A stretch of 64,000 nucleotides of DNA from positions 558,001 through 622,000 of the forward strand of contig NZ_RBCJ01000002.1 in assembly GCF_003626755.1 (NCBI RefSeq). Reading direction: 5' to 3'. The notes under the pieces are model-generated. The model worked only from the letters and a program-made list of their open reading frames with translations. It made no database searches and was not told the origin of the DNA. Shown one piece after another: positions 42,213 through 50,662 of this stretch; the stretch's first letter is position 1; every line of letters begins with the position of its first letter. The DNA is from Ulvibacterium marinum. Its GTDB lineage: Bacteria; Bacteroidota; Bacteroidia; Flavobacteriales; Flavobacteriaceae. The translations under genes and the position numbers were made by a program.

Positions 42213-43085
42213 ATGAAATTCGAGAAGTCCGAACTTATCCTCAATCCGGACGGCAGTATTTACCATCTAAATCTTTTTCCTGAAGACATTTCAGATACCA
42301 TTATTACCGTCGGTGACCCTAATCGGGTACCGGATGTTTCCCGATACTTTGATCATATTGAATTAAAAAAGGAAAAAAGAGAGTTCCACACACATACGGG
42401 CACCCTAAATGGAAAAAGACTTACCGTTATATCCACAGGGATAGGTACGGACAATATAGATATCGTTTTAAACGAGTTGGATGCCCTGGCCAATATTGAT
42501 TTTGAGACCCGGGAAACCAAGAAAAATCGTATACGATTTGAAATTGTTCGTATTGGCACCTCCGGCGCCCTTCAACCCGAAATTCCACTCGATTCCTTCC
42601 TATTGAGCGAGTATGCTATTGGATTTGATGGATTGCTTTACTTCTATAAAAGCAAAGCAATCCAACATCCGGAAATTTCCGAAAAATTAATGCTGCATTT
42701 GGGGTGGGGACAAGAGCTCGTTAGGCCTTATGTGGTAAAATACGATTCAAATTTCGTAAATAAAATAGGTGTTAATCGTATACGATTAGGTGTAACCGTA
42801 ACAAATTCAGGGTTTTATGGACCGCAAGGAAGACGATTGAGTTTGGAACCCAAGGATGACCGGTTCCTTTCAAAACTAGCGGCCTTCAATCATAAAAACT
42901 TACGCATAACCAATTTGGAGATGGAAACTTCAGGTATTTATGGGCTTGCCCAATTGTTAGGGCATAGTGCAATTTCCCTAAATTGTATCCTCGCGAACAG
43001 AGCCACCGGTGAATTTTCAAAAAATCCGAATATGGCAGTGGACAAGCTAATTAAATTTACCTTGGAAAGGTTAACTTCCTCTTGA
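42213..43085 (+). CDS. Nucleoside phosphorylase, uridine-phosphorylase-like
   Basis: A 290-residue member of the PNP/UDP phosphorylase family. Key stretches are TIITVGDPNRVPDVSRYF (phosphate-binding GDP), RLTVISTGIGTDNIDIVLNE, VRIGTSGALQPEIPL and ITNLEMETSGIYGLAQLLGH with the catalytic ME(T) near the ribose site. It splits a nucleoside and phosphate into base and ribose 1-phosphate. Eukaryote-type insertions are absent. It follows the DUF1835 gene by 7 bases. The exact base preference is not readable, but the family in Bacteroidota is usually listed as uridine or purine phosphorylase. Confidence 0.93.
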   Translation: MKFEKSELILNPDGSIYHLNLFPEDISDTIITVGDPNRVPDVSRYFDHIELKKEKREFHTHTGTLNGKRLTVISTGIGTDNIDIVLNELDALANIDFETRETKKNRIRFEIVRIGTSGALQPEIPLDSFLLSEYAIGFDGLLYFYKSKAIQHPEISEKLMLHLGWGQELVRPYVVKYDSNFVNKIGVNRIRLGVTVTNSGFYGPQGRRLSLEPKDDRFLSKLAAFNHKNLRITNLEMETSGIYGLAQLLGHSAISLNCILANRATGEFSKNPNMAVDKLIKFTLERLTSS

Positions 43086-43461
43086 ATCGGCAGCTAAACA
43101 TTTACCTTAACCAAAACGGACTTCGATTTTTAGTTTTTGTCCGTAAATAGGGAAAGAATTATACAAACGCCATGATGTAAATTGATTATTTTACTACGAA
43201 TGTGCACCGATGGAGGATGCAAATAGGGCCACCTCCTCTTGAACATTAAAATTCCCCACGATTTTTTCATCCAATTTAAGGTTACCGGGTTATTCATTTT
43301 ATGGGTTACTTTGAGGGAGCACAACAAAAACTTAGCAACCAAATAACCGTGCAACTTTTGAAAATGGATATATTAGCCAATGCTAAGCCCGAACAAACGA
43401 AGGCCATTTAAAATGTATAACCTCCTGCCGGAGGCAAGGTTTCAACTAATGATTTTTATAA
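43086..43461. other. 376-base intergenic stretch without a recognised feature
   Basis: Between the phosphorylase and the binding-protein gene. The only frame (minus strand, 43130-43354) has no family resemblance and no start context. CTCCTGCCGGAGGC at about 43421-43434 is a small hairpin-like sequence (CCTCCTGCCGGAGG type). Otherwise nothing is seen; the promoter of the following gene should lie in the last 100 bases. Confidence 0.5.
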
Positions 43462-44313
43462 ATGAAGAAGATAAGGATAGTAGGTGTCCCCGAACATTTT
43501 AATCTTCCGTGGCATATGGCTATCGAGGAAGGTGCCTTTAAAGAGCGTGGCATTGATTTGCAATGGACGGATGTTCCCGAAGGTACGGGTAGAATGTGCC
43601 AAATGTTACAGGACGGCGAAACGGACCTAGCCATTATTTTGACCGAAGGTGTAGTGAAAAGTATTTCTGAGGGAAATCCGACCAAGATTGTTCAAGAATA
43701 TATTTCCTCTCCGCTACTCTGGGGCATACATGTTGGTACAGAGAGTGATTTTAAAGCGATTTCCGAGCTTAAAAGTGCGACAGCGGCGATCAGTAGGTTT
43801 GGAAGCGGAAGTCATCTTATGGCCTTTGTAAATGCGCAGAAAGAAGATTGGGAGACCAACAATTTGACATTTAAGGTCATAAACAATCTAAATGGTGCTG
43901 TAGAAGCCTTGACCAAAGGATCCGCGGACTATTTTATGTGGGAGCATTTTACGACCAAGCCATTAGTGGATAACGGGACCTTTAGAAGATTAGGCGATTG
44001 CCCTACCCCATGGCCTTGTTTTGTTGTAGCCGCAACAGATGAATTTTTGGAAAACGATACCCAAATCTTAAGGCATATATTGGAAGTAATCAATGTATAT
44101 ACGTCGGAGTTCAAGCGAATACCCGGTATAGACAGGACCTTGGCCAATAGGTATGGTCAGCAATTGGAGGATATTCAAAAATGGCTTTCAATAACGAAGT
44201 GGAGTCAAAAACAAATTATTCATCAAGATGTTGAAAATGTGATAAATACATTATTTAATTTAAAGTTAATTAATAATCCGATAAAGGTGAGTGAAATTTT
44301 AGCCTCCCTGTAA
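43462..44313 (+). CDS. Cytosolic periplasmic-binding-protein-like (Ca3427/NMT1-type) protein
   Basis: A 283-residue type II binding-protein fold. The start IVGVPEHFNLPWHMAIEEGA, then ERGIDLQWTDVPEGTGRMCQ, ETDLAIILTEGVVKSI and FGSGSHLMAFV are typical of NMT1/THI5-like proteins and particularly of a group related to Candida Ca3427. No signal peptide or lipobox is present and no ABC transporter genes adjoin, so it acts in the cytosol. The group has been linked to pyrimidine-like or thiamine-related ligands, but its role is unresolved. It is a single gene, with the ung gene coming from the other side. Confidence 0.8.
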   Translation: MKKIRIVGVPEHFNLPWHMAIEEGAFKERGIDLQWTDVPEGTGRMCQMLQDGETDLAIILTEGVVKSISEGNPTKIVQEYISSPLLWGIHVGTESDFKAISELKSATAAISRFGSGSHLMAFVNAQKEDWETNNLTFKVINNLNGAVEALTKGSADYFMWEHFTTKPLVDNGTFRRLGDCPTPWPCFVVAATDEFLENDTQILRHILEVINVYTSEFKRIPGIDRTLANRYGQQLEDIQKWLSITKWSQKQIIHQDVENVINTLFNLKLINNPIKVSEILASL

Positions 44314-44390
44314 TTACGGGGATAAAGAAACAGATGCGTCCGTGCTCAATGCCTGAGCCGGAATCATTGGTACCACTGTTGTCCGGCACC

Positions 44391-45056
44391 CTACCAAACT
44401 ATAGATTCCTTTCCCATTTGCTGCAGCAAGGCATTGGTTTTGCTAAAATGACGGTTCCCAAACCAATACCCCTTGTTGGCACTTAAGGGAGAAGGATGGC
44501 CCGAGGTAAGAATGTGGTGTTTGCCAGTATCGATAAGAGCGGCCTTCTTTTTGGCGAACCCGCCCCAGAGTAGAAAAATGAGTCCTTCCCTGTTGCCGGA
44601 AAGCTTTCGAATTACAGCATCGGTAAAGGTTTCCCAGCCTTTATTTTGATGACTCCCAGCTTGATGCGCCCGAACGGTAAGGGTAGCGTTGAGCAGAAGA
44701 ACCCCTTGTTCCGCCCATGGCTCCAAATTGCCGCTTTTGGGATAGGGCTTGGCAACGTCTACCTTGATTTCCTTGAAAATGTTGACGAGCGAAGGTGGAT
44801 GGGGAATCCCGTCCTTTACCGAAAAACAAAGCCCATTAGCCTGATTGGGGCCATGATATGGGTCCTGTCCGATTACCACCACCTTGGTCTCCCAAAAGGC
44901 GCTATGGTCAAAGGCGGCAAAAATATCCTTCCCTTTGGGATAACACGTATGATTTTGATATTCCTTCTTTACAAAATTGGCCAACACCTGAAAATAAGGC
45001 TGGTTAAACTCTGTGTTGAGTTGTTCTTTCCAACTTGGGTGAATGCTTACGTTCAT
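44391..45056 (-). CDS. ung: Uracil-DNA glycosylase, family 1
   Basis: A 221-residue family 1 uracil-DNA glycosylase. Water-activating motif VVVIGQDPYHGPNQANG with the catalytic Asp, uracil-binding LLLNATLTVR and LLWGGFAKKK, and the DNA-intercalating HPSPLSANKGYWFGNRHF with the second catalytic His. It removes uracil from DNA to start base-excision repair. Start at ATG 45056 (MNVSIHPSWKEQLNTEF) matches the family's usual N-terminus and length. Single gene convergent with the binding-protein gene. Confidence 0.96.
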   Translation of the reverse strand: MNVSIHPSWKEQLNTEFNQPYFQVLANFVKKEYQNHTCYPKGKDIFAAFDHSAFWETKVVVIGQDPYHGPNQANGLCFSVKDGIPHPPSLVNIFKEIKVDVAKPYPKSGNLEPWAEQGVLLLNATLTVRAHQAGSHQNKGWETFTDAVIRKLSGNREGLIFLLWGGFAKKKAALIDTGKHHILTSGHPSPLSANKGYWFGNRHFSKTNALLQQMGKESIVW

Positions 45057-45244
45057 TGATCTATTTTGTCGATTGAAAGCAATAGTCGCTCCTCCCCTCT
45101 ACAATCGAAAAGCTGCCGAAGCAAGCTGTCAAAAAGTATTCGGGGGTACGATTCAAAAATAGTCAAAAACTTTTGTAAAATCAGGATGGATATAGCTCCG
45201 AAAAGTCTATGAAATGAATTCCAAATAACCCGTTTCAAATACTA

Positions 45245-46291
45245 TTACCGGGAAACCTGTTGTTCCAAGGCCTCGTTCTGGGCAAACCGGTATTTCAAGG
45301 TATTAAGATAACGCAGGGCGTTTCGGTCATTATAATCCGAGTAGGACTTTGAGGCCCAATCCATGGCCTCCACCAAATTCCCGTTTATCTCATTGATAAT
45401 AGCCATATTGTAATGGGCCCTGCCGGCTATTTTTCGATTGGGATTGTTAATCTCCTTTTCCCAAAGCACGGCAGCTCCGTCCCAATCGCCGGTCTGCGCC
45501 CGACGCTTGGCGATTACAAAATTGTCCGTGCCACGTACGTAGTAGTCCCTCGAAATACGCGTTCGAAAAGGCAACAAGCGCAAAGCGTAGGAACTACCCA
45601 TGTTCTTACTCAATTCCACCACACCTTCATTTCTATTGGCAATCGCCTCCACCGCCTTTATGGGATTTACACCTTTCCCAACAGCCGTTAAGCCCTCATT
45701 GAAAACAAATTGATCAACAATGCGTTTTTCCGCAGGATAGTATATACGCCATCCGTTTTTCACTAAAGTCTGTAGGCGTACTTCATGCGCCGGAATGGAT
45801 ACATTGACCCCCAAACTATTGGGCAATTGCATGGTGCTCATGGCATAAGAAACCTTGGTATCCGTATCATAAAAGGCCAAGGAGAAAATGGCGTCTACCT
45901 GATGTGTTTCGCACAGGGATTCAATCTCTCCCCAGGAGAGTGTCGCTGGAAACACACCCAATCCCTTACCGACGTCGGCATCCAACAGAATTTTTACGTG
46001 TTCGAAGGAATCGTGACGCTCCAGCTCGTCCCTAAGGGCAGTTACCGCCGCTTCAGCTCCCTTTTTATCCAACTCAAGCCCTTCGGCAGACAGTATTTTG
46101 TCTATCTTATCCAAGGTTTGATTCCCCTCGGAAGGCACGCTTCTATTGATTATGCCAATATTGACGACTTGATTAGGCAGATGCACCGGAGCGGGCTCCA
46201 AAGCCCCCATAGTCAGTCGGTTGGTTGAGCTACAGGATGAAACCAGCAAGATTAGGCCAAAGTAGATGGCGAGTAGGTTAAGATTTTTCAT
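45245..46291 (-). CDS. DUF6340-type lipoprotein
   Basis: A 348-residue lipoprotein. The ATG at 46291 is chosen, because it starts a normal lipoprotein signal (MKNLNLLAIYFGLILLVSSC, Cys20); an ATG ten codons upstream would give an odd N-terminus. The mature part begins LTMGALEPAPVHLPNQVVNI, followed by GIINRSVPSEGN, the DUF6340 opening. It ends in a helical TPR-like part (GRAHYNMAIINEINGNLVEA, ALRYLNTLKYRFAQ). Widespread in Bacteroidota envelopes; role unknown. Divergent from mutS2. Confidence 0.87.
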   Translation of the reverse strand: MKNLNLLAIYFGLILLVSSCSSTNRLTMGALEPAPVHLPNQVVNIGIINRSVPSEGNQTLDKIDKILSAEGLELDKKGAEAAVTALRDELERHDSFEHVKILLDADVGKGLGVFPATLSWGEIESLCETHQVDAIFSLAFYDTDTKVSYAMSTMQLPNSLGVNVSIPAHEVRLQTLVKNGWRIYYPAEKRIVDQFVFNEGLTAVGKGVNPIKAVEAIANRNEGVVELSKNMGSSYALRLLPFRTRISRDYYVRGTDNFVIAKRRAQTGDWDGAAVLWEKEINNPNRKIAGRAHYNMAIINEINGNLVEAMDWASKSYSDYNDRNALRYLNTLKYRFAQNEALEQQVSR

Positions 46292-46410
46292 TGGGACGAA
46301 ATGGTTTATGCCCACCCACAATGTTGGGGAGGCATTAGGTTTGTACTAAAACTTCAAAATACCCTAAAATATTGCCCTTACCCACGGTTTTCCAAGTGAC
46401 TGGCAATCCG

Positions 46411-46418
46411 TACCTTTG
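46411..46418 (+). promoter_or_regulatory. Bacteroidota -7 box (TACCTTTG) of mutS2
   Basis: TACCTTTG fits TAnnTTTG exactly and lies 21 bases before the ATG at 46440. It also shows that the in-frame TTG at 46416 is part of the promoter and not a start codon. Confidence 0.6.
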
Positions 46419-46439
46419 CCATCGGTCAAAAAAACCAAG

Positions 46440-48611
46440 ATGGACAAAACCTTGAAAAAAGTAATTCAAGATCTTGAATTACCTACGGTATTACAGCAAG
46501 TATCGGCCCGTTGCACAACGGAATTGGGCAAGGAAAAGGCATTGTCCATTGGGCCCATGTACGAACATAAAACCATTGTGGATGCTTTGGGGCAGACTTC
46601 GGAATACGTATCTTCCTTAATAAGCGATAACCGTATTCCCAATCATGGTTTTGATTCCATTAACGGAGATTTAAAACTACTTTATATAGAGAACACAACG
46701 CTTGAAATCGGTGGCTTTCGGAGAATGGGTTCCATATGCAGTACGGTGGGTGACCAAAAAAAATTCTTGGCCAAATTCAAGGAATATTACCCATTATTAT
46801 TTGCGAAATCGCAGAAAATTGAGCCCAATACGGAGATTCCCGCTGCTATTGATGCCGTCATTGATCGCTTCGGAGAGGTCAAGGATAGGGCTTCCGAAGC
46901 ACTTTTTCGAATACGTCGCGAAATACTTCAGGTAAAAGGAAAAATAAGTCAAAGTTTTGCATCGGCCCTAAATGCGTATCAAGGGTCGGATTACCTCGAT
47001 GAAATCCGGGAGTCCGTTGTTGAGAACCGTCGGGTACTTGCCGTAAAGGCCATGTACCGAAGAAAAGTAAAGGGTACCGTAATGGGCACCTCCAAAACGG
47101 GAAGCATCGTATACATAGAACCCGAAGCAGCATTGCGGTACAGTCGGGAACTCAACAATTTGGAATTTGATGAAAAGGAAGAGGTACAACGGATTCTAAA
47201 CGAATTAACGAATGTTATCCGCCCCTTTGCCTCATTACTGGCTGAGTACCAAGAATTTTTGGCCTTTATGGATGTTACCGCGGCAAAGGCCAAATACGCC
47301 TCCGAAATCAACGCACTGATGCCCGAGATTAATGAAGACCGGCGCCTATTCTTGCGTGACGCCTATCATCCCCTACTCTATTTGGCGAATAAACGAAAAG
47401 GTGAAAAGACCTGGCCGCAGACCATTGAGTTGCATCAAGAAAACCGTATCATCGTGATATCCGGACCCAATGCCGGGGGGAAAAGCATAACTTTAAAAAC
47501 CATTGGATTACTTCAGATTATGCTTCAAAGCGGGCTATTGATTCCAGTACATGAGCGTAGTTCTGTCTGTCTTTTTAATCAGGTCTTAACAGATATTGGG
47601 GATAACCAATCCATTGAAAATCATTTAAGTACGTACAGTTACCGGCTCAAAAACATGAATAGATTCCTTCGGAATTGCGATGGGAATACATTATTTCTAA
47701 TCGATGAGTTCGGCACAGGGAGCGATCCCGAATTGGGCGGTGCCCTAGCAGAGGCCTTTCTAGAAGTTTTTTATGAACGGGAAGCCTATGGGGTAATTAC
47801 GACGCACTATGCAAATTTAAAGGCGTTGGCCAATGAACTGCCCCATACCACCAATGCCAACATGCTTTTTGATGGGAGGACCTTGGAGCCCACCTTCCAA
47901 TTGGTACTTGGGGAAGCCGGCAGTTCTTTCACCTTTGAGGTGGCACAGAAAAACGGTATTCCGTACAGCCTCATCAATAGGGCAAAGAAGAAGATAGAGC
48001 GCGGCAAAGTACGTTTTGATGCAACGATAGCCAAGTTGCAAAAAGAACGCAGCAAAATGGCCAAAACGGGCTCTAGATTACAAGAAGAGGAATCCAAGGC
48101 AAGGCAGGAGGCAGCTCGATTGGAAAAATTGAACGCAAAAATCAAATCCAAGCTGGAAAACTATCAAGAACTCTATGATCATGACCAGCGGATGATCCAA
48201 CTGGGCAATAAGGTCAATAGAGCTGCCGATCGTTATTTCCGTGACAAGAAAAAAAGGCCCTTGGTATCGGAATTGCTGCAAATAGTAGAAACCGAGAACA
48301 GCAAGCGCAAAAAGAAATCCGCTCAGGAAGCCAAAGCGGAACGTACCAAGAAGGCTCAAGTGGCCCAAGAAGTTCAAAAGGAGGTTCAAGTCATCCGGGC
48401 GAAAAAGAAAGTAGAACGAAAAAAGGCGGCTCAACGGGAAAAAAACAAGCCAAGACCCGTTTTCAAAGTTGGGGACCGCGTGCGGATGCAGGATGGGAAA
48501 GCTGTGGGAAGCATCGATAAACTGGAAAAGAACAAGGCTGTGGTCAACTATGGTGTTTTTACCACGAATGTAAGCGTGGACCAGTTGGAATTGGTCCCGG
48601 GCAAAAAATAA
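46440..48611 (+). CDS. mutS2: MutS2-like ATPase without Smr domain
   Basis: A 723-residue MutS2-family protein starting at ATG 46440 (MDKTLKKVIQDLELPTVLQQ). Middle helical core, then the MutS-type ATPase: Walker A GPNAGGKSITLKTIG, LTDIGDNQSIENHLSTYSY and Walker B LFLIDEFGTGSDPELGGALAE. After it come a long charged coiled coil (about residues 510-670, rich in Lys/Glu/Arg/Ala) and a KOW-like end (FKVGDRVRMQDGKAVGSIDK). The Smr nuclease domain of Bacillus or Thermus MutS2 is missing. MutS2 counters recombination or splits collided ribosomes in other bacteria; without Smr the second role would need another nuclease. Confidence 0.93.
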   Translation: MDKTLKKVIQDLELPTVLQQVSARCTTELGKEKALSIGPMYEHKTIVDALGQTSEYVSSLISDNRIPNHGFDSINGDLKLLYIENTTLEIGGFRRMGSICSTVGDQKKFLAKFKEYYPLLFAKSQKIEPNTEIPAAIDAVIDRFGEVKDRASEALFRIRREILQVKGKISQSFASALNAYQGSDYLDEIRESVVENRRVLAVKAMYRRKVKGTVMGTSKTGSIVYIEPEAALRYSRELNNLEFDEKEEVQRILNELTNVIRPFASLLAEYQEFLAFMDVTAAKAKYASEINALMPEINEDRRLFLRDAYHPLLYLANKRKGEKTWPQTIELHQENRIIVISGPNAGGKSITLKTIGLLQIMLQSGLLIPVHERSSVCLFNQVLTDIGDNQSIENHLSTYSYRLKNMNRFLRNCDGNTLFLIDEFGTGSDPELGGALAEAFLEVFYEREAYGVITTHYANLKALANELPHTTNANMLFDGRTLEPTFQLVLGEAGSSFTFEVAQKNGIPYSLINRAKKKIERGKVRFDATIAKLQKERSKMAKTGSRLQEEESKARQEAARLEKLNAKIKSKLENYQELYDHDQRMIQLGNKVNRAADRYFRDKKKRPLVSELLQIVETENSKRKKKSAQEAKAERTKKAQVAQEVQKEVQVIRAKKKVERKKAAQREKNKPRPVFKVGDRVRMQDGKAVGSIDKLEKNKAVVNYGVFTTNVSVDQLELVPGKK

Positions 48612-48744
48612 TGCCTTTGCCATAATTCGTAATCACCCGGAGTAGAACAACCAAAGATGCTTGAAAAAACAGCCGATACCCAAGTTGTTGAATCCACAAC
48701 TTTAGATACCGACTGTTAACTAATGTAATAGCTAATGGAGTATT

Positions 48745-50355
48745 TTAGTTGGCTTCTACAGAAATGGTTTTGCAAAAGCCAATGAAATCACGTTCCGAAC
48801 AGAAAACCCTAAAATCTTCCTCGTTTCTGATGTAGCCTAGGTCAAATTCCCCCATTCTGTCCCATTGCAACAATGCATTTTGAAGATCAAACTGAACTAG
48901 GACATCATAAGCACCCTCCGGGGGGCTTCCGCTTACACGCTTATCATTGTTCACTACAAAATATCCTGTTTGCAACTCATTATTACTGCCCCTCAACTTG
49001 TAAATGAAACGGAAACGGGAATCATAATTGGACTCATTTTCGACAACAATATTCTTATGTTGAAATCTGAAGGGCTCACATTTTTCCACCGTATAATCCG
49101 TGGTATAGCCCATTTTCGCCAAAGTATTGTCTTTTAAGTACCTAATGGTGTAGGCAATAGGAACTCCCGGGTTATTTCTGCTATACACGGCGTTTCCACC
49201 GGTTATGACACTGTTCAAGGCGCCAAATCCCGTGTTGATATCGGCCAAACTGATTGCCTCGGAAGCGGCTTCGGCATTCCCACCAATAGTAACTACGGTG
49301 ACACTGGAATTCCTAAGTACTTCATCATACTTGGATTCCAAGGAACCAGCAGCGCGATAGCCTCCAGCATATTCCAATACGGCATCGAGTTCAATCGAAG
49401 TGTCCTCCTCCGTGGTCTGCATACGGACCATAATGACCCTTCCGTAGGAAACGGAACTTACATAGGCAGGAGGTGTATCGGAATCAAAGGCGGCCTCTGC
49501 CTGCTCTTTGGTGACGTCTGGAGCAAATACACTTGCCGCCGAACTTGGCGTATCCATGGTAACCGTATAAAATACCTGTTTGAAAACAATAGCGGCGGTG
49601 CGTTCCGTACTGCTACTCTCATATTCAAATTGTGATGCCAAGGAACCACTGGCCCATTCCACATTCAACCCAACATCCAGACTAAACTGCTTTGAAGAGT
49701 AGGATGTAGTAGCCTGGTAGGAAGAGTTTGCAGCATTTACATACCCTTCCTGATAAGCATTGGCGTTCCACCATTCCAAGGCATTGTCAATATTGGATTG
49801 TACAGAGGAATTCGTTGGATCTTCCACTACTATGGTCCCTTGCTCCCCAATACCCGGAAGATCGAGGCTCAGCGTTACGGCGGACCTGCCCAAGGTCAAA
49901 GGGTCCGGAGCACCATCCAACATACCATCGTTTCCAATAACAAGGGCACCAGGAAAGATTACCCCGTTTGTAGGCCTCAAAATGGCCACATCATCAAAAT
50001 TGGATTCCAGGCTATAGTCCGATATCCTACATTCGGTTACCCAACCTAAGGTCGGACCTTGATTGTCGTTCCTGCTGCCCGTTTCCTCCCGGTCCGGCAC
50101 CAAGGATCCGGTATTCTGCACATTCAATAGTGCATCTGGATCATAGGTAAGATTTGTAATTAACGAGTTTATGTCCTCCAGGTTATTTTCGTTTTCCTCG
50201 CCTCCGGGATTTTCACCACCATTGTTTTCACCTCCACCTTCCGCTGGTGGTGGATCTACGGGACTCTCATCCTTGCTACAGGAGGTTATCGCGCTTACAG
50301 AAATGGCCAATACTAAAATGGACATCATTTTGATTTTTGGGATAATTGTTTTCAT
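48745..50355 (-). CDS. Cholesterol-dependent-cytolysin-family lipoprotein
   Basis: A 536-residue member of the thiol-activated cytolysin family. ATG 50355 is chosen, giving a lipoprotein signal ending SAITSC (Cys26) followed by SKDES, a K-D-E surface-export signal, and a Gly/Glu/Asn/Pro linker (33-60). CDC-like stretches are NGVIFPGALVIGNDGML, TLGRSAVTLSLDLPG, FKQVFYTVTMDTPSSAASVF and PPAYVSSVSYGRVIMVRMQT, which match the pore-forming D1-D3 part. Potential membrane hairpins are the Ser/Thr-rich stretches at YQATTSYSSKQFSLDVGL and YRAAGSLESKYDEVL. The tryptophan-rich undecapeptide of Gram-positive CDCs is missing in the C-terminal domain. A surface-anchored pore former is implied; the target is not known. 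Confidence 0.85.
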   Translation of the reverse strand: MKTIIPKIKMMSILVLAISVSAITSCSKDESPVDPPPAEGGGENNGGENPGGEENENNLEDINSLITNLTYDPDALLNVQNTGSLVPDREETGSRNDNQGPTLGWVTECRISDYSLESNFDDVAILRPTNGVIFPGALVIGNDGMLDGAPDPLTLGRSAVTLSLDLPGIGEQGTIVVEDPTNSSVQSNIDNALEWWNANAYQEGYVNAANSSYQATTSYSSKQFSLDVGLNVEWASGSLASQFEYESSSTERTAAIVFKQVFYTVTMDTPSSAASVFAPDVTKEQAEAAFDSDTPPAYVSSVSYGRVIMVRMQTTEEDTSIELDAVLEYAGGYRAAGSLESKYDEVLRNSSVTVVTIGGNAEAASEAISLADINTGFGALNSVITGGNAVYSRNNPGVPIAYTIRYLKDNTLAKMGYTTDYTVEKCEPFRFQHKNIVVENESNYDSRFRFIYKLRGSNNELQTGYFVVNNDKRVSGSPPEGAYDVLVQFDLQNALLQWDRMGEFDLGYIRNEEDFRVFCSERDFIGFCKTISVEAN

Positions 50356-50662
50356 AATTTTTGGTTTTAAAGGATTCAACAGCTCGAAACTAGCTTCAAA
50401 TCGGCCCTATACCTAATTTTGCCCATGGACAAAGTATGGACAGCACTATTAGATTTTAGGATTAGAAGCTATGGACACACTCCTTGACAAAAAACAATGA
50501 TTAGAATTTAAGTATTTGAAAATCAATTATTTATGTTCTATTTGGATATTGTGGACTATCAAAAAAGCATGGACATTGCATGGACTACTTGATTGAGTAT
50601 TGAAAATGGTCTATCCTACAAAACGATTTAATGGGTATCTTGGCAAAACCAATTGAGCTCTA

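Noticed and set aside
44314-44390. GCCGGA/TCCGGC arms (44357-44387) as terminator between two convergent genes
   Set aside because: Six-base stem with a 19-base loop and no T run.
45053-45238. 61-residue frame overlapping the start of ung by four bases
   Set aside because: The overlap is tempting, but the sequence has no family resemblance, no signal or clear fold, and ung is normally a single gene. Left out for lack of support.
48612-48744. Hairpin AAGTTGT/ACAACTT (48682-48702) as terminator between mutS2 and the cytolysin-type gene
   Set aside because: Stem of only seven A/T-rich pairs and no T tract; too weak to call.
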